From Allacma fusca (lineage: Eukaryota > Arthropoda > Collembola > Symphypleona > Sminthuridae): a stretch of DNA of 64,000 nucleotides. Each line of letters opens with the position of its first letter. Within the stretch, counting starts at the first letter, position 1. The position numbers and the translations under genes are program-made. A model generated the notes under the pieces. That model had not been told where the DNA came from. It made no database searches and worked only from the letters and a program-made list of their open reading frames with translations. The stretch covers positions 39,346,801 to 39,410,800 of the forward strand of contig OX359247.1 in assembly GCA_947179485.1 (NCBI GenBank), given 5' to 3'. Shown here in pieces: positions 53,244-62,682 of this stretch.

Positions 53244-54915
53244 TAGGGTTCCCAGACGTCCCGGAATGCCCAGGACAGTCCCGGAATGACAGTCGGTGTC
53301 CTGTGTCCCGGAAGGGTGTATTCCGGGACACGTAAATGTCCCGGAAACGTCGAGCTCAAAAAGTTATGAAAATTATTAGAGTTTTTAAGACAAAAATAAA
53401 ATATTTCCTTCTAGAGGAGCTCGATTCAAACGAGAACATCTACATCAAACTAATAAAATCATAAAAATGTGATTACAAGCGTAACAAAATCGCTTAGCAT
53501 CAGGCAATAATTAAAAAGGTCTAGGTTTTACCTATATGGGAAGAGGCTGTGAATTCAAAAAAATTGTTACGTCGAAATGGCAAAGATAACCAGACCCCTG
53601 CTAGGACTTTAGTGAGTAAAGCGACTTTCTCTGTGAAGTGTGACGAATTTTGGTTTGTTAAATCTCACATGTAAAGTTCCTAAAAACCTAGAGAAAGCAG
53701 GTGTTGAAACTAAAAAAGTTTCGATTTTTTTAACCGAAAAATCTGGAGACAATTAAAAATTCAGCATATTTGCTGTTACAATGCGACCGTAAATTACGGC
53801 CGCCAAAATCATGTGTTTTAGAAATTCCAGGAAGAAAATCCATCAATTATGGCTGCTAATTGCAAATATCACATTATACACAACGCTGTGAAAAATGCAT
53901 GCAACAAATTATTAATGGATGTTGAACGCTTAGTTTTAAAGGTTTTTAGCGAATCTAGCCCGTCTGTGCAGAGACTAGGCTTTAAAACAGTTATGTGAAT
54001 TTGTGGATGCGGCTTACCTTACTTCCAGCACTGGACTGATTCCTTTCTAATAGGTCAGCTTTGAAGTCATATTTTCTTTTGAAGGAACAAAGTGACTGGC
54101 CTGCTGTTAATCGCAAGGTTGTGTATATGAAGTTACTGCAAAAGTAGAATGCCTAACCGAATGTTACCTACACATATGTATATTGTGCACATTATTTTAC
54201 AATAAATGAATTCGCCCATTTTAATGTTGGAGTGTAATGATTGTTCTTCTACGGAAGTTTACGCCAAATGAAATCTCTTCCGGAAAGTTCTGTAAACCGA
54301 TATTATAAATTTTACGGAAATAGCGCTAATGCAATTCTGAAAAATTTACCCCCACAACAAAACAAAGGCGCTGAATAGGAAGCTTTGGATATTTTTGAAA
54401 TCACTGCACACATATTTAGGCAGACATTTTGATTTCAGTGATACTAAATTTGTTTGAAAATGGAACTACTAAATTTTAAATCCGAGGAATTCTTAGTATC
54501 CATGGCTTATTTACTAAATATTGCCGTTGCACTCCGGTATTAAATTAAACGAGGACCAACTGTACAATGAATTTTGCTTACTTCATCAAACTTGAGTTTT
54601 TTATTGTAATCGGTGATCGTGAGATCGGTCGGTGCAAAGTGGGCTGAGTTTTTTAAGAAAGATCAATGTCCTGAACTATTCAAGCTTGTATCGTTCGTGC
54701 TATTAATTCCTGTTAGCAACGATTTTGCAGAAAGTTACTTCAGCCTAATGAAAAAAGTTTGGACAGCCGAGAGAAACTTAATGTCAACAAAACTTGTGAA
54801 GGCAGAGCTTCAAGTCAGGCTTAATCTGCCCTTTTCATGTTGTGAATTGGTTTCTTTTTTGAACAAACCGGAAAACAAGAAAATGTTATTAGATGCCAAA
54901 AAGGCTGAAAAATAA
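53244..54915 (+). pseudogene. Decayed hAT element and transposase remnant
   Basis: Begins with TAGGGTTCCCAGACGTCCCGG-type sequence and repeated GTCCCGGAA motifs (53250-53350), resembling the motif-rich end of a hAT. Downstream on the plus strand are scattered transposase pieces: about 53850-53980 (NCKYHIIHNAVKNACNKLL) and an intact C-terminal dimerisation part at 54613-54915 (FKLVSFVLLIPVSNDFAESY, then AERNLMSTKLVKAEL). These resemble the KIAA1586-like branch of hAT proteins. Stops and frameshifts interrupt the rest, and no right-hand inverted repeat was found. Confidence 0.7.
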
Positions 54916-55853
54916 CACTAAATTTTGAGATTATTATCCAATAAAGTTATATTTAGGAATTATTAATTTGATACTCTGACACTCTATTGCACTCAAAATA
55001 TTTTATAGAAATTTTTTGCCTGAGTATAAAATGTTAATATCTTTGCATGATTTCTTTTAATAGCATCGCAAAAATTGCTTTTAACACTTTCACGCGCTGC
55101 TATACAATAATAATTCATCAAAATAGTATACTAATGGATTTCGAAGGACGACTCGTAGCATTGGAAAGGCACATCAAGAGTATTACGTTCAAAGCATAAT
55201 TCTTCACAATCTTTTACGACTACACCGAAATTTTAAAACCGATAATAAAACAAGTTTTTTAAAATGACTTAAAATATTTGCGAAATTACAATACCTTCCG
55301 TATTTATCTCTAGCAGCACTCCAAATACAATTATTATACTTGTTAAATCTTGTTTACAACCCCTCATCGACAAGACACAACTCTCTGAAGTAATTCCAAC
55401 TTCAAATCCATGCTTCCCCATTAGGTATAAAGTGGAAAGGAACGCGAAAGAGCGTTCAGAATATAAAACTATCTTAAAATATCGCTCTTGCAATTGTTGA
55501 ATAATATCCCTTCGAGACTCCAACAACCTCTTAAATCCTTTCGTAGGTGATAACCGGCTCGCATCCATTCAAAGTGAACTGAATTCCTTCCTGCAACCAC
55601 CATAACATCAATATTCCATCAAACTCACTGATTTCAAATTCTTTACAACTCTAACACAAAATTAATACAATTCCATATCCCTCCATGTTTGTACAACAAC
55701 TAATCATATTAACAATAAAATAACCTTAATCAAATTGGGAAGATCCGCCCAAAATGCGTAATGCGGAATCATTTCCACCCCTTCAGCACCTCTCATAAAG
55801 CGTCTGAGGAGGATCCCACCCCCAAAATAAATTTCTAGGGCTGTGAAGCACAG
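54916..55853. other. Spacer with one unassigned minus-strand ORF
   Basis: Minus-strand frame 55568-55269 (99 codons, starting MDASRLSPTKGFKRLLESRR) reaches a possible GAAG|GTATTG donor, so it could be a first exon. No family recognised; low confidence. The remainder is AT-rich without features. Confidence 0.3.
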
Positions 55854-56110
55854 TAAGGGGCCACTCAAGTAATTCATAACGCAAAATTGGTCAAAATTTC
55901 ACCCCCACCCACATGGTGTAACGTTAGGGTAACGCTGACTAAACTACCACCTACCCGACATAACGATTACATGTTTTTTTAAATGCTGCCTTAGCAAATA
56001 CATTAGATTAAATATATGTATGCCTGCTTAAAGACTACGATTCATCCGGTAAAACTAGGTTTATTCAATTTGTGACTTCAGCCTCACATTCAACAAATGG
56101 ACTTTTTAAC

Positions 56111-57394
56111 TAGATCATCTCGGCCGGTTAAAATTTGCGGGTAAGGCCGTAAAAACCCGGCCCGCCCGGGCTTCGGGCGGGTACGGGTAAAATTTATTAC
56201 ACTTGTCGGGTTACGGGCGGGTACGGTCTTTTCAATGCGGTTAAAAAAGACCGTGAAAGCCCGTAAAAGCCCGTGAAAAAATTCATATGTGGTGCATGCA
56301 GGATCAGGGGTTGTAAAAGTACGTAACTTGAATACATGGAACAAGTTTCAAATGTTTGCAATTTTAACTTTAAAACAAAGCACTGATCGGCGCACTCACG
56401 AGTTTTGAGAGCAAAACTCGCACTCAACTCGCACTCAGAACTCAAAATTTGAGTGCCGAGTGTGAGACCCGCGGCATTCTGAGCAGAACTCAGTTTGTGA
56501 GGCCGAGTGTCATAAAAATAGATTACAGTCATTGAGCGCGAGTGTGAGGGCAGTATTTGGAACTCGTATATTCCATAACGGAATGCATGTTGCCCCCATC
56601 TACACTTATAAATTTAGTACATTTTGCCTGCATTTAGCGTGCCGATGATTTTATTTCCGCTAAAAATGTGAGCTGTCGTCAGTACAGTGGACGGCTTCAG
56701 CGTTATTCTTTGGCGGATTCCTTGAAATGGCGCTAATTTTAATTTGTTACTGAGAGTTCCTGAGTGCGAGTTTGAGTGCAAGATTTCATCACGGTCACTC
56801 ATGAGTGCGAGTGCGAGCTCTTGTTTGATTCAGAATTTGAGTTCCTGAGTGAGTTCTGAGTGCCGTTTAGAGACTCCTAGCACTCTTGAGTGCGAGATCG
56901 AGTTCACAAATTTTGCCGATCAGTGAAACAAAGCCTTGACATTCAATGTCAACGAATTAAATTACAGGAAATAATCGGAAGATTGCAAGTTTGAAAAACA
57001 CTTAAACAGAAACTAGTTGAACATAGGTGTTTATTAATTATGTGAAGTGAAATGAGTGCAGGGATATTTTAGCAGGCAATCGCGCCAATGAGAGACATCA
57101 ACTCTGGCCAAACATAATTGTAAGAATTCTGAAGTGGAAGCAACCCCAGCTCTTACCAATTTCACTCAAACAAAGGCGAAAATGAAAAATTGAATAAGAA
57201 AATTGTTCTGGGTCTATAGCTATGAATTTACAAGCTAGACTGGTATAAGCGGGCGGGCTAGGTGCTTTTTAAAATTTTACGGGCCTGGCCGGGCTTTATT
57301 GTTGAACTTTAATTTCGGGCCGGGCGAGCACGGGTAAACTTTTACGGGCCGCGGGCGGGTACGGATCTAAAATATCCCACGGGGTGATACTCTA
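56111..57394. mobile_element. hAT-like element with GCCCGGGC motifs, nested
   Basis: Flanked by a perfect 8-bp duplication TTTTTAAC (56103-56110 and 57395-57402). Ends are weakly inverted (TAGATCATCTC versus TAGAGTATCAC). Both ends hold GC-rich degenerate motifs such as CGGGCGGGTACGG, strikingly GC-rich against the AT-rich background. Contains a further nested element at 56381-56925. No transposase. Confidence 0.75.
56381..56925. mobile_element. hAT MITE with CTCGCACTCA motifs, nested inside 56111-57394
   Basis: 545 bp with perfect inverted ends CACTGATCGGC and a perfect 8-bp duplication AAACAAAG (56373-56380 and 56926-56933). The first and last 150 bp are filled with degenerate (A/G)CTCGCACTCA / TGAGTGCGAG motifs. 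Non-coding. Youngest layer of this nest, because it interrupts the surrounding element. Confidence 0.88.
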
Positions 57395-57753
57395 TTTTTA
57401 ACCAGTCAGGAATACTTTCATTAACTTCAATGTCACTGTCTTTATCATCACTGTCTGCATACCCTTGTACAACACATTCAATAATGTCCTGTGGTTAAAT
57501 TTTCAATTGCTTGAAAACCTGAAGAAGGCAGAATTTATGAAGTAAATGTCCACAGCTTAAAGCTATAGCGTGATATTCACTTCCTTGATCCCCCTCCGGG
57601 GAACCCCAAAGGGGTTCGAAACATACTCCACATCGTGTCCGGCCAACTGCCACCCCCACAACAACCACCGCGGCCAACTGCCACCACCTCACGAATTCGA
57701 GGCCAACTGCCCCTAAGCCCAACTGCCCCTAGGCCAACTGCCTCATAATTCCT

Positions 57754-58770
57754 CAAGTCACATTATAAAAACCTATGCTCAGTCACAGGTTAAAGTCCTA
57801 TGCTCAGTCACATGTTAAAGTCCTATACTCAGTCACATGTTACAGTCCACTGCTCAATCACATTTTACAGTCCTATGCTCAGTCACATGTTAAAGCCCTA
57901 TGCTCAGTCACATGTTAAAGTCCTATACTCAGTCACATGTTAAAGCCCTATGCTCTGTCACATATTACAGTCCTATGCTTAGTCACATGTTACAGTCCTA
58001 TGCTCAATCACATGTTAAAGCCCTATGCTCAGTCACATGTTACAGTCCTATGCTCAGTAACATGTTAAAGTCCTATGCTCAGTCACATGTTACAGTCCTA
58101 TGCTCAGTAACATGTTAAAGTCCTATGCTCAGTCACATGTTACAGTCCTATGCTCAGTCACATGTTAAAGTCCTATGCTCAGTCACATGTTAAAGTCCTA
58201 TGCTCAGTCACATGTTAAAGTCCTATGCTCAGTCACATGTTAAAGTCCTATGCTCAGTCACATTATAATGTCCTATGCTCAGTCACATGTTACAGTCCTA
58301 TGCTCAGTCACATGTTACAGTCCTATGCTCAGTCACATGTTACAGTCCTATGCTCAGTCACATTATAATGTCCTATGCTCAGTCATGTTACAGTCCTATG
58401 CTCAGTCACATTGTCATGTACTATGCTCAGTCACATTATAATGTCCTATGCTCAGTCACATTATAATGTCCTATGCTCAGTCACATTATAATGTCCTATG
58501 CTCAGTCACATTATAATGTCCTATGCTCAGTCACATTATAATGTCCTATGCTCAGTCACATTATAATGTCCTATGCTCAGTCACATTATAATGTCCTATG
58601 CTCAGTCACATTATAATGTCCTATGCTCAGTCACATTATAATGTCCTATGCTCACAATCAGTCCAATTATAATGTCCTATGCTCAGTCACATTATAATGT
58701 CCTATGCTCACAATCAGTCTAATTATAATGTCCTACGCTCACAATCAGTCATATTATAAAATCATATGCT
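57754..58770. repeat. Minisatellite A, 25-bp unit, about 40 copies
   Basis: Unit core CTATGCTCAGTCACA followed by a 10-bp variable part: ATGTTAAAGTC-like or TTACAGTC-like in the left half, and the homogeneous TTATAATGTC form from about 58430 on. The zoned distribution of variants indicates local expansions. Reads as open frames only because the period is not a multiple of three and stops are rare in some frames. Confidence 0.95.
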
Positions 58771-58775
58771 CGTTC

Positions 58776-59015
58776 TCTACCATGTGCATTAGCATGGGTT
58801 TCTACCATGTGCATTAGCATGGGTTTATACCATGTGCATTAGCATGGGTTTCTACCATGTGCATTAGCATGGGTTTATACCATGTGCATTAGCATGGGTT
58901 TCTACCATGTGCATTAGCATGGGTTTCTACCATGTGCATTAGCATGGGTTTCTACCATATGCATTAGCTTGGGTTTCTACCATGTGCATTAACATGGGTC
59001 TCTACCATGGGCATT
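58776..59015. repeat. Minisatellite B, 25-bp unit, about 10 copies
   Basis: Unit TACCATGTGCATTAGCATGG plus five bases, degenerating towards the right end. Adjacent to minisatellite A and of the same period but unrelated sequence. Confidence 0.95.
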
Positions 59016-59535
59016 TGTATGAGACTTTAACAATGAAAGTGGCAGTTGGTCATGGTGGCAGTTGGCCAGGAGGCAGTTGGCCAAAATTTTCTGTTTTAAA
59101 GGAAGGGCCAATTGGCCTAGTGGCAGTTGGCCAGGTGGCAGTTTTGTAGGTGGCAGTTGGCCTAACATCACTCCACATGCAATAAATTGTGCCATTTACA
59201 ATTTTCAAATTAATAAACAAAATTCAATAAATGATGCACAATACGTGAAATCTTTAAGGCGAATATGGTTTTTCCTTGCACAAATGTTTTCAAGTATATA
59301 TGTGCAAAATCGTATATGTATGAAATTTACGTTATGTACTTGTGTCTATAATAGAACCACCAACTCGTCGTAAATCAAAGCTTTAAAAACGAGTCATTTA
59401 ATTTTCAGAGGTAAGAAAACATTGCGTTACGTACCAAGGTGATCTACAACCCCCCGTTGCACGTAACAACGCATAACGTTACTTTGTAAGGCCACCCACT
59501 ACCCCTGCGTTATGAATTACTTGAACGGCCCCTAA

Positions 59536-60112
59536 GGTAAAGACAGATCCTCCGGATAAACTGTCATCCAGAATAATCGGTATCGGAGCCACAGTTGTTA
59601 ATAGTGTCGTTGCGGTAGACACTAGTAGACAGCGTGGTCGTACTCGTTGTCGACGTCGACGTTGAACTACTAGTAGTAGTGTCATTCCCTGCAGGAGTAC
59701 TCATGATCCTTGATTTAATTTGTCTCCCCTAAAATTCAAAAAAAAAATTCTAAAAACTATAAGATAGGTATAGCTGTTTGAAAATGTGTATTGCAAATTA
59801 GCTTAAAAAAAGATTGAATTATTGCGTTGAACTTCATTTGTAAACACACAAATAAACGTAATTTAATATTAATAGAACACATGCACGTGCATAGAACTTT
59901 ACATTTTTAGCAACATGAACTCATTGAAAACCATTATTTCATTTTTTACAGAAATACGATATTAATTTAAAGTTTGCACAGCAAACTTGCAAATATTGTT
60001 AGGTATGTATATAGAAATTACATAAATTAGTTAAGTCTCACATGAATAATTAATTAAGTTGTGAAACACACAACCTTAGGTAAAGTCAGTTCAAAGTTAC
60101 TTAAACACTTAT
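59536..60112. other. Spacer left of the right-hand Gypsy element
   Basis: A minus-strand ATG at 59703 opens a Ser/Thr-rich frame of 47 codons (MSTPAGNDTTTSSSS...), which could be the start of a mucin-like exon or chance. Otherwise AT-rich, featureless. Confidence 0.3.
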
Positions 60113-60513
60113 TGTAAAAGTGCAATGTAAGCACTTCCCATCGGCTAAAGCCGACGAGTGTCAACGTCCCGTTACATCCGTAATGATGTAACGTCTAGAC
60201 TTAAGATTGTAAAAATAGGCTCAAGTAGCCACTTGTTAAGTTTAAGATTCTTCTAGACTCTTCAGTGAATAACTGAGAGTCATTCCAATCACACCTATCT
60301 TTAGTTGTTAATCTTCATTTCCTTTTCCTTTTGATTTCAATTATAAATAAAAGCAATTAGTCTTCGGATTAATGTAAAATCACACTCAATCGTTTATTCA
60401 GAATCATTCCTTTCATCAGCACGATTTCCAATTATTTACAATTTCTTGACAATTACATAAGTAAATAATCCAGGAGTTAGGATTTCATGGTATGACCATA
60501 ACCTACTCTTACA
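60113..60513 (+). repeat. 5' LTR of the right-hand Gypsy element
   Basis: Starts TGTAAAAGTGCAATG and ends CTCTTACA, with TGTAA/TTACA terminal inverted bases; 401 bp. ATTATAAATAAAAGC near 60340 could serve as TATA-like and/or polyadenylation signal. The 3' partner lies outside the window, so the borders rest on the terminal bases and the following primer site. Confidence 0.75.
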
Positions 60514-60531
60514 TGGTGGCCTTTGTAAAAC
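60514..60531 (+). promoter_or_regulatory. Putative tRNA primer binding site
   Basis: TGGTGGCCTTTGTAAAAC directly abuts the LTR end; TGG complements the CCA end of a tRNA. The tRNA species was not identified. Confidence 0.6.
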
Positions 60532-61033
60532 ATTGCCAAAATATTATTTCCCTGGCGATGCTCCCGAATCACTCTCAATTATCACTCCCCTTGGGAAACA
60601 ATCGATTTACTTTAAGAATTGATTTCATTACCAGGCAAGTTTGAATAATGTGTCATATTTCGTGAGAATTTTTGAGAATTACAGTTTTGGCCACGCAGAG
60701 GTTACATTCCTGCATTTTTGACGTTGCAACACGCACAGCTCATTCGGGACTACCCCCAGAGGAGTCAACCTTTATTGACTGTGACCGGTCGAAGAACCCC
60801 TCGTAAGTTTTATTGATAAACGGGGTTATTATTTCTTGTCTACGGAAGGCAGACGGATTTACCTGCGCTTCACCGACCGATGCCCTGAGGATTTGGGTAT
60901 ACTCAACGGACAGCCACGGAGCTCAGTACCGTTCCCACCTCATCCAGGAGGAATTTTATAAAGTAAATGCACAGTGTTAAGTTTCATATCCATGAACCAC
61001 CGTCACGGTACGTACATACTTACGTTATAATTT

Positions 61034-62662
61034 ATGTCAGATAAAAAGAAACCCTCAGCATCCAAATCTGACCCTAAGCCTTCTACAAGTCGCGTCACTC
61101 GTAAAAATTCTGACCCTGATTTAAAAGACGCTTCTGAATTAGCCAAGGTTTTACAACAAGCAAAAGCCAAAGCAAAAGCTACCACTAGTAGTAGTAAAAA
61201 GTTACCTCTATTACCTCCGCCATTACCTATAAACACACCACCTACACCGCCAGTTCCTCCAGTAGTCCCTCCCGCACAAGCTTCTCCTCCGAGAACTCCC
61301 AGTCCACAATATTCTACTCCACCAGGCACTCCACCGCCAATCTCTTTACCTCCACCACTCCCTCCACCGTTACCTGCTCTCCCATTAGTTACTCCAGTTA
61401 CACGAACCGTTCCCTCTTTTAAGCGACAAATATTAAAAGCCCGTAAAATCCAACATTTTTCACGTCACGGACCCTCTACCAAAACTCGCAAAGTTAAACC
61501 ATTCAAAATGGCCGCCGCAGCAGCAGCAGCAGCAGCAGCAGTAACCCCAGTCAATGTCACGGTAAATACCGCACCCATTCATTCCATTGTTGACTTTCAA
61601 AAGATTAAACAATTCCTTCCCGCAACTCATGATGTTCATGATTTTATTATTGACGTTCAACGTGTCGTGGCCCAATACCAGTGGGATTGGCCCACTCTCC
61701 AAGGACACACTCCCAATTTATTAGCTCGTGACCCCTTCCAATGGCTGCAAACCCAACTAGCCATAGCGCCACCCACTATTGTTAGTATTGATACATTCTT
61801 CACGGCTCTCCGTGAGCGCTATGCCAAACCTCGACAGGTTTATCTCAATCAGTTAATTTCCCGTAAGCAAAAAGACAATGAATCGAGTGCCAAATTTTTG
61901 TATGATGTTGATAGTATTTGCACTCGCTATGACCCAACCATGACTCAACCTGACCGTGTTGCTTGGGGAATGGAAGGCCTCCTCCCCAAGTATAAATCTG
62001 CAGCGGCAGGTTTTCCATTTACGAGCATAGCTGCTCTCGTTCGTTTTTGCGAACAACGCGAATTTGCAGATACAACTGCTGGACCTTCAGATATGGCTGC
62101 AAAAGTTAAGTCTTTGGAAGAAACCATCCAAAAACTTACCTTGTCTGATGCGCCAAATGCCCAAGCTAATTTTGCTTTTGTCCCTGGCCGCGGACGAGGT
62201 CGTGGCAATGGTCGCGGCAACTCACATAATAATAATAATCACCGCGGTAATCAAGGCAACATTCATCAACCAGTTCCCCATCAGCCCCGAGGTAATAATA
62301 ATAATAATAATCATAATAATAACAATAATAACAGAGGACAAAATCAAAATCCCCACAAAGGCATGCAATGCTATAATTGTAATAAGTTTGGTCACATCAG
62401 TCGTGACTGCCGTTCGGGAAACCAACAGAGGGGGCCCAACCAACGTGGTCAGGGTCCCCGCCCGAACTTTCGGAACAACAATTTCCGCGGAAACAACAAT
62501 GGCTTCCGCAACAATCAACAAAACCACGGCAACAATCGCCGGAACGACCAAAATGCCCACAGATTGGAAATTTCATTCAATCCCAATCCGCCCCAAAACA
62601 ATCAAGCTCCCCAGAATCACTTTGCGAATCTTCAATATCCCTCCATAACTTACCCACAATAA
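61034..62662 (+). CDS. Gypsy gag protein
   Basis: A 542-residue intact frame. Lys/Ser-rich start, a long Pro-rich region (about 55-120), a short Ala run (near 160-168), the capsid-like part (about 180-360, with NQLISRKQKDNESSAKFLYD), an Arg/Gly/Asn-rich basic stretch and one CCHC zinc knuckle (CYNCNKFGHISRDC, near 445-458), then an Asn-rich tail. AAT repeats at about 62225-62330 code the poly-Asn. The product would form the particle and bind element RNA. The stop at 62660-62662 lies inside the region where the pol frame is already open. Confidence 0.9.
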   Translation: MSDKKKPSASKSDPKPSTSRVTRKNSDPDLKDASELAKVLQQAKAKAKATTSSSKKLPLLPPPLPINTPPTPPVPPVVPPAQASPPRTPSPQYSTPPGTPPPISLPPPLPPPLPALPLVTPVTRTVPSFKRQILKARKIQHFSRHGPSTKTRKVKPFKMAAAAAAAAAAVTPVNVTVNTAPIHSIVDFQKIKQFLPATHDVHDFIIDVQRVVAQYQWDWPTLQGHTPNLLARDPFQWLQTQLAIAPPTIVSIDTFFTALRERYAKPRQVYLNQLISRKQKDNESSAKFLYDVDSICTRYDPTMTQPDRVAWGMEGLLPKYKSAAAGFPFTSIAALVRFCEQREFADTTAGPSDMAAKVKSLEETIQKLTLSDAPNAQANFAFVPGRGRGRGNGRGNSHNNNNHRGNQGNIHQPVPHQPRGNNNNNNHNNNNNNRGQNQNPHKGMQCYNCNKFGHISRDCRSGNQQRGPNQRGQGPRPNFRNNNFRGNNNGFRNNQQNHGNNRRNDQNAHRLEISFNPNPPQNNQAPQNHFANLQYPSITYPQ

Positions 62663-62682
62663 ATCTGTCACCCGCTTCATCA

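Larger units (their letters stand above)
57634..59169. mobile_element. DNA element with GGCCAACTGCC ends and internal minisatellites
   Basis: Flanked by ACTCCACAT at 57625-57633 and 59170-59178. Ends carry inverted GGCCAACTGCCACC motifs repeated several times (57641-57745 and 59040-59165). The 8-9-bp duplication fits hAT or Mutator-like elements; the terminal bases are not well conserved between the ends, so the superfamily is open. The interior is almost completely two tandem arrays. No coding frame. Confidence 0.7.
55857..59532. mobile_element. PIF/Harbinger-like non-autonomous element hosting nested insertions
   Basis: Inverted ends GGGGCC(A/G)(C/T)TCAAGTAATTCATAACGC-like (given here in parts; 55857-55882 and 59507-59532 on the other strand) are flanked by TAA on both sides (55854-55856, 59533-59535). 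A 3-bp TAA/TTA duplication and GGGGCC start fit PIF/Harbinger (ISL2EU-like) elements. No transposase frame. Without the nested elements at 56111-57394 and 57634-59169 the element would be under 1 kb. Confidence 0.7.

Noticed and set aside
57900..58466. Long open frames across the minisatellite (repeating SHVKALCSVTCYSPML-type peptide)
   Set aside because: They arise from the 25-bp repeat read in successive frames; no start context or family.
57754..58770. CRISPR-like regularly spaced repeats
   Set aside because: Units are contiguous with no unique spacers, in a eukaryotic transposon: a minisatellite.
62064..62648. 194-codon plus-strand frame overlapping gag
   Set aside because: Shadow of the Asn/AAT-rich gag coding region in another frame; lacks any domain. 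The pol frame is a different one.
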